Below are positions 7,835-15,423 of a stretch of DNA of 41,679 bases, in pieces (the stretch's first letter is position 1; each line of letters begins with the position of its first letter). The position numbers and the translations under genes are program-made. Origin of the DNA: Fibrobacter sp. (lineage in GTDB: Bacteria > Fibrobacterota > Fibrobacteria > Fibrobacterales > Fibrobacteraceae). The stretch covers positions 1-41,679 of the forward strand of contig JAKSIF010000023.1 in assembly GCA_024398965.1 (NCBI GenBank), read 5' to 3'. A model generated the notes under the pieces. It was not told where the DNA came from, ran no database searches, and saw only the letters and a list, made by a program, of their open reading frames with translations.

Positions 7835-8920
7835 CTATTCGTAGTCCTTTACACAGCGAACAGACAGTCTTCTATTTTCATCATCTTCACAGACATAAGC
7901 AACACCTGCAGAACTGTCGCCAAATTCAACACTTGTGGCACAATCATTATTCAGTACATTCCTTGTAGAAGTCCAATATTCCCGCCCCCAGCCTTTTGCT
8001 GAGAACTTGACATAGGCATCATAGCCGTAGCCGACAGACTCCTTCCATTCATCAGAAGTCGGCAAATGCCAACCGTTGCGACAAACTTGCAACGCTTCTT
8101 CAAGAGTATAAAGGCGGCCATACTTTTCGCAATAGGTGGAGTCGTCATTGTAGCACCAGCGCTTAAGATGAGCAGAATCAGTCAAGGAGACCTGTACATC
8201 CAAATTAAAATTTGTCCATACGAGACCATTAAGTTCAACGGTATCAGCATACGTTAAAGGTTCCTTGATTTCAACCAGATCACTAAAGTCCGGCGTGGGA
8301 CCTGTTACTGAAGGACGAACATCAAAATAAAGATAAGTCTCAGCGGTATCCACTAAATCCACCGTGATTACATTCACTGAGATCACATTCTCCGGAAAAG
8401 TCTGCATAGGCTGACGTTCCTCAGCAACTGTTTCGTCGGAGATTGTATCAAGAACCTTCGGATTCTCAATAAAACGTACTTCAAACACTTGATTTTCAAA
8501 CTTTGCAAACTTCGCACCGATAAAACGTTCATCCACGTCAAAATAATGATCGCTAACGCAGGAGCAATTCGTCGCAGCAAAGTCTTTCGAAAAATCATAG
8601 GAAATCACCAGTGTATCGCCTGCCATTTTTGTAATTACGGGAGCGTAAACGGCGCAATAGTCCATAACGGCGGGCAACATGATTTCGTAACTTCCATTAT
8701 TAGGATAAATCACAGCCGGAGCGGTGGTGTCAAAAGACACCGTCTTATACAGAACGATTTCATCCCCCAGGCCAGCCAAACAGGCCCCCATTTTCACCTG
8801 ACCATAATCCGACACCACCAAATCAGCGTCCTCCAACGAAACGGAATTATCAGAAGAACATGCGGCAACTAAAGCAGCAGTAACCAATGCTGCAAAATGA
8901 GCTAATGAATTCTTATTCAT
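7835..8920 (-). CDS. lipoprotein: CxCVSDHYF-type domain plus C-terminal FISUMP domain
   Basis: A 361-residue predicted lipoprotein. The start is the ATG at 8920, behind AGGAG; a longer frame to 8998 lacks this. The signal peptide ends at ALVAAC. Residues around 37-170 hold a domain with MGAC, YEIMLPAVMDYC and CSCVSDHYFDVD. The same pattern occurs in the C-terminal part of the lipoprotein at 10998-12272. The last 130 residues are a FISUMP domain: RWCYNDDSTYCEKYGRLYTL, CRNGWHLPTSDEW, YWTST and LSVRCVKD. It is divergent from the TIGR02147 regulator gene, and its promoter carries a copy of a 13-bp repeat. The shared domain suggests the three lipoproteins of this locus belong to one system. Function is unknown. 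Confidence 0.85.
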   Translation of the reverse strand: MNKNSLAHFAALVTAALVAACSSDNSVSLEDADLVVSDYGQVKMGACLAGLGDEIVLYKTVSFDTTAPAVIYPNNGSYEIMLPAVMDYCAVYAPVITKMAGDTLVISYDFSKDFAATNCSCVSDHYFDVDERFIGAKFAKFENQVFEVRFIENPKVLDTISDETVAEERQPMQTFPENVISVNVITVDLVDTAETYLYFDVRPSVTGPTPDFSDLVEIKEPLTYADTVELNGLVWTNFNLDVQVSLTDSAHLKRWCYNDDSTYCEKYGRLYTLEEALQVCRNGWHLPTSDEWKESVGYGYDAYVKFSAKGWGREYWTSTRNVLNNDCATSVEFGDSSAGVAYVCEDDENRRLSVRCVKDYE

Positions 8921-8975
8921 AAATGGGTCTCCTAACCATATTTTGACCGTGAATCCGGCCAAGTTCTCTGACAAC

Positions 8976-9004
8976 AATATAATCTCGTTTTGTTTCATTT
9001 ACAA
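8976..9004 (-). promoter_or_regulatory. candidate promoter for the leftward FISUMP lipoprotein gene
   Basis: On the - strand TTGTAA (9004-8999), a 17-nt spacer and TATATT (8981-8976) form a good primary-sigma promoter about 55 nt before the ATG at 8920. The spacer contains one copy of the 13-bp repeat TTTTGTTTCATTT (as read on +), so a protein bound there would block RNA polymerase. Confidence 0.5.
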
Positions 9005-9093
9005 GACATTTTGTTTCATTTAGATAAACTTCATTTTCCACAACATACTAAAAAACTCAAATTTTTTAAATTTTTAGCAATTTTGTATCATCT
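8988..9093 (+). promoter_or_regulatory. three direct copies of a 13-bp operator-like repeat
   Basis: TTTTGTTTCATTT occurs at 8988-9000 and 9009-9021 (21 bp apart, two helical turns). A copy with two changes, TTTTGTATCATCT, lies at 9081-9093. All three are in the divergent region between the FISUMP lipoprotein and the TIGR02147 regulator. Copy one lies between the -35 and -10 of the leftward promoter; copy three ends five bases before the -35 of the rightward promoter. The regulator encoded next door is the obvious candidate ligand (inference). Confidence 0.5.
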
Positions 9094-9097
9094 CAAT

Positions 9098-9125
9098 TTG
9101 ATTATCGCAAAAAAATGCTTATATT
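9098..9125 (+). promoter_or_regulatory. candidate promoter for the TIGR02147 regulator operon
   Basis: TTGATT (9098-9103), a 16-nt spacer and TATATT (9120-9125) lie about 28 bp before the ATG at 9153. The surrounding DNA is very AT-rich. Confidence 0.45.
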
Positions 9126-9152
9126 ATAACTGAAGAAAACGAGAATCTACCA

Positions 9153-9968
9153 ATGAAACCGATTATCGAATATCAGGATTACCGCCGCTACATGCAGGAC
9201 TTCTACGAAGAACGCAAGAAGAAGTCCGCCTTTACCTGGCGCGAGTTTTCAAAGATCGCCGGCTTTTCATCCCCATCCTACCTCAAGCTGGTTTGCGATG
9301 GTAAAAGCTCCTTGAGTCGCGTCGGCCTCCCCCGCGTCGCAAACGCCTTGGGATTAACCGGGTTCGAGTACGATTATTTCGAACTGCTGGTGGAATTCGG
9401 TAACGTTAAGGACGATGAAAAGAAAAAGGCAATCTTTGCAGAAATGAACCGCATTGCCAAAGAGCATAAGGTCCGCGTTTTGGAGGCAGACACCTTCGTC
9501 TACTACGAATCCTCTGTAAATTCAATCGTCCGCGAATTAGCCCCCCTTATGCCCGGCGCATTACCTAATGAGATTGCAAAAAAGATTAAGCATGACTACT
9601 CGGCCCAACAAGTTAGAGACGCGTTGTCGTTGTTGACCAAATTAGGTCTACTGCAGGAATCTGGAGAAAACGCCTACCAACAAACAGACAAGGCTCTCAC
9701 CAGTTCCAGCGAGGCAATTCCTTTAGCCGTAAGGAGCATGCATCGTGAGATGGCCGACCTGGCAAAGGAATCCCTAGACAAGGTCGATGTGAGTGAGCGA
9801 AATATTTCCGGTGTTACAATGGGGGTTGACGCCGAAACGCTCACGCGCATTATGGAGGAGGTAGACATTTGCCGCAAGCGCATTATCACCTTGGCAAATG
9901 AATGCAAAAGCATCGACCGGGTATACCGTTTAAATCTACAGCTGTTCCCGCTGACAGAAAAGGTTTAG
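9153..9968 (+). CDS. TIGR02147-family protein (putative transcriptional regulator)
   Basis: A 271-residue cytoplasmic protein of the TIGR02147 family, known as a paralogous family in Fibrobacter succinogenes. The N-terminus has the family pattern YQDYRRYMQDFYEERKK, followed by a helix-turn-helix-like stretch around residues 30-65 (TWREFSKIAGFSSPSYLKLV, then GKSSLSRVGLPRVANALGL) and YFELLVEFG. The middle contains a winged-helix-like stretch (VRDALSLLTKLGLLQE, residues about 150-165), and the C-terminal third is helical with an EEVDICRKRIITLA segment. DNA binding is inferred from these features and the family, not shown. The start codon lacks a strong ribosome-binding site. Two lipoprotein genes follow 9 and then 36 nt downstream, so the three form an operon divergent from a FISUMP lipoprotein. 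Repeats in the shared promoter region suggest it controls both directions. Confidence 0.85.
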   Translation: MKPIIEYQDYRRYMQDFYEERKKKSAFTWREFSKIAGFSSPSYLKLVCDGKSSLSRVGLPRVANALGLTGFEYDYFELLVEFGNVKDDEKKKAIFAEMNRIAKEHKVRVLEADTFVYYESSVNSIVRELAPLMPGALPNEIAKKIKHDYSAQQVRDALSLLTKLGLLQESGENAYQQTDKALTSSSEAIPLAVRSMHREMADLAKESLDKVDVSERNISGVTMGVDAETLTRIMEEVDICRKRIITLANECKSIDRVYRLNLQLFPLTEKV

Positions 9969-9977
9969 GAGAGTTAT

Positions 9978-10961
9978 ATGAAGAGTTCAAAGATCCATAC
10001 ACAGATTGCAACGTACTTCGCTTTTGTCGCAGCACTCCTTTACAGTGCCTGCTCTACAGATGTTGCAGGCACCGACGAGCAGACCAACAATGTTGCAGAC
10101 AACCCAACATCCATCGACACTTGCTCCACAGTCGTTCCCAGGGACACTTCCGAAGTTTCATCCAGTTCCTCTAGTATTGATCAGCCATACAGTTCTTCCA
10201 GCAGCACCATTATTCCTATAATCACGGAACAGTTCAACGTCATCATCGTCAACAGAGACACTATCTACGTAAGTTCAACACACAAGGGCGACATCATCAT
10301 CGACACCGTTTCTACAGGAGCCCCCGTAATCATCCAACCCAGCGAAACACCATTTGATTCATCGGCAGCAGATGACCCCGGCAGTAAAGGAACAGTCGAT
10401 GACGAGCCAACCATCACTGACCCGATTATAGATGTTCCAGACACAAATATTTCCGTTTCCACCGGCGTAATTGACAGTCTTCTCTGCATAATAATGAAGA
10501 CAGACACTCTCGGAACGGAAATTGTCGGCGCTCCAGAAGAAAACCCGATTTCAATACAATTCTACACATCCCAAGGTGCACTAAGTTACAAAAGCGACAA
10601 CAACACACAATCCATCCACTGCGACAGATACAACGGAGAACGCCTCTACTATGATGTAGCCTACTATGGTGGTAAAATTGCCGACAGGGAATTCACATCC
10701 AACGACAGCACCGACATCCGTGAATTCGCTAGCCAGTGTAAAAGTACACAACAATTATACAAGACCGTAATTAGCACTGGCGATATTCCAAGCTACACGA
10801 CAACCCAGTGCGAAGAAGAAATAATCTATGCCTCAGTTCTTGAAAATGGAGACCTCGACCATAACGTCAATCTTTCCTACGTTGACAGTGCATGGCCTGA
10901 ATATGCCGAGAAAATCATCAACTTCTGCACAACAGGTCCAATTCAGGCAATTGCCTACTAG
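9978..10961 (+). CDS. lipoprotein of the TIGR02147 operon
   Basis: A 327-residue predicted lipoprotein. The signal peptide ends at LLYSAC (Cys25). A Ser/Thr/Asp-rich, probably unstructured region with SSSSS blocks covers residues 26-160. The C-terminal 165 residues form a folded-looking domain with scattered cysteines (SLLCIIM, SIHCDRY, FASQCK, TTQCEEE, INFCTTGP). Its end, SYVDSAWPEYAEKIINFCTTGPI, resembles the middle of the next protein (YYADPNWKKYGSAVVNICKGEPI; each quoted only as a landmark), so the two are related. AGGAG precedes the start. I do not recognise the domain. Cell-envelope location is inferred from the signal. Confidence 0.8.
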   Translation: MKSSKIHTQIATYFAFVAALLYSACSTDVAGTDEQTNNVADNPTSIDTCSTVVPRDTSEVSSSSSSIDQPYSSSSSTIIPIITEQFNVIIVNRDTIYVSSTHKGDIIIDTVSTGAPVIIQPSETPFDSSAADDPGSKGTVDDEPTITDPIIDVPDTNISVSTGVIDSLLCIIMKTDTLGTEIVGAPEENPISIQFYTSQGALSYKSDNNTQSIHCDRYNGERLYYDVAYYGGKIADREFTSNDSTDIREFASQCKSTQQLYKTVISTGDIPSYTTTQCEEEIIYASVLENGDLDHNVNLSYVDSAWPEYAEKIINFCTTGPIQAIAY

Positions 10962-10997
10962 CAAATAAATTTTTTCCAAAGGATTATGGAGGTAACC

Positions 10998-12272
10998 ATG
11001 AAAAAGACAATCAAGGCTCTGCTTTGTGGAGCATCTACACTGGCAATATTTGCCTGCTCTGAAGCGGATTCCAATTCTACCGCTCCGGAAGCATCTCGAG
11101 CACAGATAACCACCGACTCAACAGCAAAGGATTCATCAGTAGTCAACCCAGATGCAAGCAACCAGGACAATCTTCCGCAAAACGTTCCAAGCACAGAAAT
11201 TCCAGACGAATCGGACCAATGCCTAACTCGTCCTGATACTGTTAGCGTAGAGCAAGCCGAAGCTTACAAAAAAGAATTCATAGAATCCGTCTTAAAAAGC
11301 GATCGAGTAGACAACGCTGTAGAAATAGACTGTTTCCTTACTCCAGATGATTTTGAAAGAATGGAGCCCTGCGGCCAATCAAGGTATTCCTTGTTAAAAG
11401 GAGACCTCATTCATCTCTGGTTAGGCGAAACAAATACTGTTCGCTGCGAAAGCGATTCCGTTGATCTTATCCGATACGAGATTTCCGTTCCTTACGAATT
11501 CCAGATGTTTGATACAACAGGTCATTTCATCAAGAAACAACTCACGACGAGTAACGAGCAGATTATCGCTGCTTTTGAAACCGACTGCGAAATCGAAGGC
11601 GGAACCAATTCTCTAGAGGAAAACGGGACCCACCTCTGCTCAATCGAGCCTACCGTAAACCCTGATTTCCCAAACTCAATTTACTACGCCGATCCCAACT
11701 GGAAAAAATATGGAAGTGCGGTCGTTAACATTTGTAAGGGCGAACCCATAGATATCAATCCTAGCGCAGTTCCGCCTATCGACTTTGACGATCAAGATCG
11801 CAGGCATCCCAATCAAATCAGGATGGGCGAATGCAAGGCTGAAGATTTCATAGTTCGTTCCGCTTTAGCAAAAGAGGCCGCCACAGAATCCCCCAAGGCA
11901 AAAATCATCACAGATGATGAAGGTAATCATGAAATCATGATCCCCGACGTCAGCGACTACTGCAGTATTGATGTAGGTCTCGTTAGGGAATTGGTTGGCG
12001 AAATACTGTACATCAGATACGACAAGGAATGCAAGGAACACGAAGCACACTTCAATTCCACCGGAAACGAAGGCTGCGACGAAAACGGTTGCATCTTAAT
12101 AGCTCCCACTTACAAACAATTTGACGAAACCTGCTCTCCAGCCGTCGTTTCAAAATGCGTATGCGTCAGCGACCACTATTTCCCTGTTGATTCCGACTAT
12201 TTACGCACAGCAAAATACGTCATTTTCAATGACGTCACCTACCCCATCGAAAATCCTATACAACCTTATTAA
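10998..12272 (+). CDS. two-domain lipoprotein of the TIGR02147 operon
   Basis: A 424-residue predicted lipoprotein. The ATG at 10998 follows GGAGGT; an earlier in-frame ATG at 10986 overlaps that site and is less likely. The signal peptide ends at LAIFAC. After a short Ser/Asp-rich linker, residues about 70-255 resemble the folded domain of the preceding lipoprotein and end in VVNICKGEPID. Residues about 270-424 resemble the first domain of the divergent lipoprotein (7835-8920): RMGECKAEDF, HEIMIPDVSDYCS, and VCVSDHYFPVDSDY, with VIFNDVTYPIENP matching VRFIENP there. The protein thus joins the two lipoprotein types found on either side of the regulator. It ends the operon and is followed by a terminator. 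Function is unknown. Confidence 0.82.
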   Translation: MKKTIKALLCGASTLAIFACSEADSNSTAPEASRAQITTDSTAKDSSVVNPDASNQDNLPQNVPSTEIPDESDQCLTRPDTVSVEQAEAYKKEFIESVLKSDRVDNAVEIDCFLTPDDFERMEPCGQSRYSLLKGDLIHLWLGETNTVRCESDSVDLIRYEISVPYEFQMFDTTGHFIKKQLTTSNEQIIAAFETDCEIEGGTNSLEENGTHLCSIEPTVNPDFPNSIYYADPNWKKYGSAVVNICKGEPIDINPSAVPPIDFDDQDRRHPNQIRMGECKAEDFIVRSALAKEAATESPKAKIITDDEGNHEIMIPDVSDYCSIDVGLVRELVGEILYIRYDKECKEHEAHFNSTGNEGCDENGCILIAPTYKQFDETCSPAVVSKCVCVSDHYFPVDSDYLRTAKYVIFNDVTYPIENPIQPY

Positions 12273-12295
12273 TCTTCTTCTCTCCTTAAAACAGC

Positions 12296-12313
12296 ACAAG
12301 GCGAGAGACGCGC
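12296..12313 (+). repeat. short post-gene repeat (copy 1)
   Basis: ACAAGGCGAGAGACGCGC lies 23 nt after the stop of the lipoprotein gene. A copy differing at one position lies just after typA (25716-25733). Both occur between a stop codon and a terminator on the + strand. Confidence 0.5.
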
Positions 12314-12372
12314 AAGAAAAGCTTTATGATTTTCTTGCATGGCCGAGCCGAAGCTGTTTCTGAAAACAACAA

Positions 12373-12406
12373 CAGCCCCGCACCATTTGGTGCGAGGCCG
12401 TTTTTA
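12373..12406. terminator. terminator between the lipoprotein operon and amtB
   Basis: GCCCCGCACCA-TT-TGGTGCGAGGC forms a strong stem with one mismatch, followed by TTTTTATT on +. On - it is followed by TGTTGTTGTTTTC. It can stop both convergent units. Confidence 0.75.
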
Positions 12407-12420
12407 TTATGGCTTTTAAA

Positions 12421-13830
12421 TTAGGTGTTGCTGAAGATCTGGAAGCCACCGTAGGATTCTTGACCGTGTTCGCTCAGGTCGAGACCGCGGAGTTCTTCCT
12501 TCTCGCTAACACGCAGGCCCATAGTCTTCTTGATGACGATGAAGATGAGGCAAGCGGCCAGGAAGCAGGGGATTGCGTAGGCAACCACACCGAGAGCCTG
12601 AGTTGCGATGTTGAAGCGGCCAGTGTAGTCGAAGATACCTACAGCGAGAGTACCCCAGATACCGTTTACAAGGTGAACGGAGAGAGCACCAACCGGGTCG
12701 TCCAAGCGGAGCTTTTCGAACATGTACACAGCGAGCACTACGATCACACCACCGATTGCACCAATGATCCAGGCGCTGAGCGGGCTAACGGTATCAGCCG
12801 GAGCAGTGATAGCTACGAGGCCAGCCAAGCATCCGTTGAGAGCCATGGTAGCATCGGGCTTCTTTGCGATAATCCAGGAAGTTGCGGTTGCAGTGATGAT
12901 GCCAGCGACAGCAGCGAGGTTAGTGGTCACGAGGATGAGAGAAGTATCGAAGGGGTTGCCAGAGAGAGCGGAACCGCCGTTGAATCCCCACCAGCCGAAC
13001 CAGAGGATGAACACACCGATGGTTGCAAGCGGAACGTTGTGAGCCGGAATAGCGTGAGCCTTGCCGTTTACGTACTTACCGATACGGGGTCCGAGAATCA
13101 GCACGCCAGCGAGTGCGCCCCAGCCACCCACGGAGTGAACCAGTTCAGAGCCAGCCAGGTCGTGGAAGCCTTCAGCACCGAAAGCGGAGAAGTTGGAGAG
13201 CCAGCCACCGCCCCATACCCAGGAGCCAACGATGGGATATACGAAGGCTACGTAGAACAGGGTGAAGACCAGGAAGGAGGAAAGCTTGATACGTTCAGCA
13301 ACAGCACCGGAGACGATGGTTGCAGCAGTAGCGGCAAACATAGCCTGGAACAGCCAGTCGGTGAACAGGGAGAAGTGACCGTTGTAGGCGGCAGTGAAGT
13401 TTGCGGGGTTCATCCAGTCGCCAATGCCGAAGCCGGCGAAACCGAGCCAACCGTTGAATTCACCCGGGTACATCAGGCCGAAGCCCAGGAGTGCGTACAC
13501 GGAAATACCGATAGCGGGAACAGCCACGTTCTTAAAGCAGATGTTGGATGCGCTCTTTGCGCGACAAAGACCGGATTCAACGCAGGCAAAGCCAAGGCCC
13601 ATGATGAACACCAGCATTGCAGAAATCATGATCCAGATATTTTCGGTCATGAAGATTGCTTCGCCCACGGTGGGAGCGGCTTCAGCAGCGGCAGCAGGAG
13701 CAGCTTCGACAGCGGCAACAACCGGTGCGGCAGCTTCAGCAACAGTTTCAGTAACAGCGGCGGCGGCAGCGGAAACGGTGTCAGCTACGGCAGCGGCGGT
13801 ATCGACGATAGTAGAAAGTGTATCAGCCAT
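12421..13830 (-). CDS. amtB: ammonium transporter
   Basis: A 469-residue Amt-family channel for ammonium in the inner membrane. Family landmarks are present: FACVESGLCR in TM1, FQAMFAATAATIVSGAVAER, the substrate-site FHDLAGS, and the two pore histidines in VHSVGGWGALAG and VHLVNGIWGT. Residues 1-59 are an unusual Ala/Val/Thr/Glu-rich extension ahead of TM1, with no clear hydrophobic signal segment. Amt N-termini face the periplasm, so this would be a periplasmic arm or an atypical signal region. AGGAGG precedes the ATG at 13830. The PII gene lies 15 nt upstream on the same strand, the common glnK-amtB arrangement, in which PII plugs the channel when nitrogen is plentiful. Transcription is likely from the sigma-54 promoter before the PII gene. 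Confidence 0.95.
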   Translation of the reverse strand: MADTLSTIVDTAAAVADTVSAAAAAVTETVAEAAAPVVAAVEAAPAAAAEAAPTVGEAIFMTENIWIMISAMLVFIMGLGFACVESGLCRAKSASNICFKNVAVPAIGISVYALLGFGLMYPGEFNGWLGFAGFGIGDWMNPANFTAAYNGHFSLFTDWLFQAMFAATAATIVSGAVAERIKLSSFLVFTLFYVAFVYPIVGSWVWGGGWLSNFSAFGAEGFHDLAGSELVHSVGGWGALAGVLILGPRIGKYVNGKAHAIPAHNVPLATIGVFILWFGWWGFNGGSALSGNPFDTSLILVTTNLAAVAGIITATATSWIIAKKPDATMALNGCLAGLVAITAPADTVSPLSAWIIGAIGGVIVVLAVYMFEKLRLDDPVGALSVHLVNGIWGTLAVGIFDYTGRFNIATQALGVVAYAIPCFLAACLIFIVIKKTMGLRVSEKEELRGLDLSEHGQESYGGFQIFSNT

Positions 13831-13845
13831 TTTTATACCTCCTTA

Positions 13846-14187
13846 TTAGCCAATAGCTTCCGGACCAGTTTCACCAGTGCGGATACGGATACATTGTTCA
13901 AGGTTAGTCACGAAGATCTTGCCATCACCGATGTTACCGGAGCGGGCGCCAGCAATGATTGCATCGATGCAGGGCTTTACGAATTCGTCGTTCACTGCGA
14001 TACGGATGCAAATCTTCTTCAACAGGTTTACTTCAGTTTCCACACCACGATAAACCTGAGTGTGTCCCTTCTGCTGACCGCAGCCGAGAACGTTGGTCAC
14101 AGACATTTTGAAGATTTCGGCTTCGTAAAGCGACTGCTTTACGCTGTTAAGCCTTTCGGGTTGAATGTAAGCTGTAATGAGCTTCAT
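13846..14187 (-). CDS. glnK: PII nitrogen signal-transduction protein
   Basis: A 113-residue PII-family protein, the usual length. It senses ATP/ADP and 2-oxoglutarate and, by its position next to amtB, should regulate ammonium uptake. Landmarks are [13 protein letters not shown] at the start, [11 protein letters not shown] (residues 38-48), and [20 protein letters not shown] in the C-terminal part. The T-loop has Thr at position 51 where enteric GlnB/GlnK carry the uridylylated Tyr; Tyr46 is kept. Control by uridylylation at residue 51 is therefore ruled out, and regulation is probably by ligand binding alone. AAGGA precedes the ATG. The promoter upstream matches sigma-54. The name glnK is chosen for the amtB linkage. 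Confidence 0.93.
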   Translation of the reverse strand: MKLITAYIQPERLNSVKQSLYEAEIFKMSVTNVLGCGQQKGHTQVYRGVETEVNLLKKICIRIAVNDEFVKPCIDAIIAGARSGNIGDGKIFVTNLEQCIRIRTGETGPEAIG

Positions 14188-14232
14188 GATTTTGTCCTTG
14201 TTAGGGTTTATTTTTGTTTTCGCACTCTATAC

Positions 14233-14247
14233 GCAAAGACCGTGCCA
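14233..14247 (-). promoter_or_regulatory. sigma-54 promoter of the glnK-amtB operon
   Basis: On the - strand TGGCAC-N5-TTGC matches the -24/-12 consensus at all ten fixed positions. It lies about 46 nt before the PII ATG at 14187, leaving a leader of roughly 35 nt. Nitrogen-controlled sigma-54 transcription of glnK-amtB is well known in other bacteria. Confidence 0.8.
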
Positions 14248-14399
14248 ATTTTTTCAGACCCCACGTGACAAACAGAAAAACGCCTTATTTTTTCAAAATT
14301 CTGCATTTTTCATTTTAGAGCAAGCCTCACAAAACAAAAAACGGACTCCTTTACAGGAATCTGTTCTTTACAATTTATGAATCAGAATTTCTATTAGAA

Positions 14400-14510
14400 T
14401 TACAATTTTTGTAAGTCGTAAAGTTCTTGTAAGAAAAATCCTCTACAAACCAGCCCTTATTATTCCAAGTTGCAATAAGATAAGTTTTGTACAAGCTTCA
14501 TTTTTTGTAA
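14400..14510. promoter_or_regulatory. cluster of TTGTA-type palindromes upstream of the sigma-54 promoter
   Basis: Between the upstream gene and the sigma-54 promoter lie TTACAA-TTT-TTGTAA (14400-14414), TTCTT-GT-AAGAA around 14424-14435, TTGTACAA (14487-14494) and TTTTTTGTAAAA near 14502-14513. They sit 150-270 bp upstream of the promoter, where an enhancer-binding activator would bind. They do not match the enteric NtrC consensus. The rest of 14188-14512 shows nothing else I recognise. Confidence 0.35.
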
Positions 14511-14512
14511 AA

Positions 14513-15421
14513 CTACTTCTTCTTACCCTTGGCGGTACCCTTCTTCTTCTTGTCCTTCATTTCTACACGGCGGGAACCGGAGCGAAGACGTTCCCAAGGA
14601 GCAAAGGACATTACGGGAAGCATCAGGGCAAAGAACCATATATTAAACACAAAGAAGTACAAGATGGCTCCCCAGACGGAGGAAGACTTGCCAGCAGCAG
14701 CACCTTCGACGGCGCCCTGAGCCGCACCACCCATATCAAAGGCGATGGCGCAAACCGCCAGCAGGGAAGCAGCCATTACCGGAACAACCATGCGCTTGGC
14801 AGACTTGACCAACGCACCGGCCTGGGGCATGCCCTCACCCAGCAACTTGCCAGCAGAAACAGAGAGGGCCATGGCTCCGGCAAAGCCCAAGGCCGAAAGA
14901 ACTGCCCATACAAGCCAGGATGGTTCCAACGCCGAGGGCATTGCAGCCATCAATCCGGTGAAAAACAGCCAGGAAATAACGAAGGGGAAAAGGCCACAGG
15001 CAAAGCTAAGCTTCACCAGGATAATAGCCACCATGGAAATTACAGCCAAGGCACCGAACAAGGTTACCGGCATGCTTTCGTTTCCGCCAAGGATGTAAAG
15101 GCCACCGAAAGCCAACGCAAAGGAAACCACAGCCGCAATTCCGCTACGCAGGCCACCGAAGACTGCAAAAAGCACCACAGCGGCGATTCCTGCAACGGTC
15201 AGGAACTGGGCACTAGCCCATGCGCCTGCAGCACCGTCAATTTCTGCCATCCACATTCCCAGGGCTTCGGAAGCACCTATGGGAAGAGATGCAACACCCT
15301 GCCAGTTCGTAGCCAAAAAAGACACCGCAGCAACCACCATCACCACGATGGAAATCAGTCTAATGCGGAGTAAAATTTCCAAGACCTTCTGGATCTTGCC
15401 CGGCTTTTCTCTTAAATCCAT
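14513..15421 (-). CDS. polytopic membrane protein of unknown function
   Basis: A 302-residue protein with a basic N-terminus (MDLREKPGKIQKVLEILLRIR), about seven to eight hydrophobic segments rich in Ala, Gly and Val, and a strongly basic C-terminal tail (KDKKKKGTAKGKKK). The ATG at 15421 lies 2 nt after the stop of the PorU-like gene, so the two are almost certainly translated from one message. I do not recognise a family. The linkage to a type IX sortase makes a role in the envelope or secretion apparatus possible, but this is inference from position only. No terminator is visible right after it. Confidence 0.75.
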   Translation of the reverse strand: MDLREKPGKIQKVLEILLRIRLISIVVMVVAAVSFLATNWQGVASLPIGASEALGMWMAEIDGAAGAWASAQFLTVAGIAAVVLFAVFGGLRSGIAAVVSFALAFGGLYILGGNESMPVTLFGALAVISMVAIILVKLSFACGLFPFVISWLFFTGLMAAMPSALEPSWLVWAVLSALGFAGAMALSVSAGKLLGEGMPQAGALVKSAKRMVVPVMAASLLAVCAIAFDMGGAAQGAVEGAAAGKSSSVWGAILYFFVFNIWFFALMLPVMSFAPWERLRSGSRRVEMKDKKKKGTAKGKKK

Positions 15422-15423
15422 AA

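Noticed and set aside
12409-14268. A 619-codon rightward open frame opposite amtB and the PII gene
   Set aside because: It is the complement of two clear genes. Its product is low-complexity (Ser, Glu, Gly, His) and it has no ribosome-binding site.
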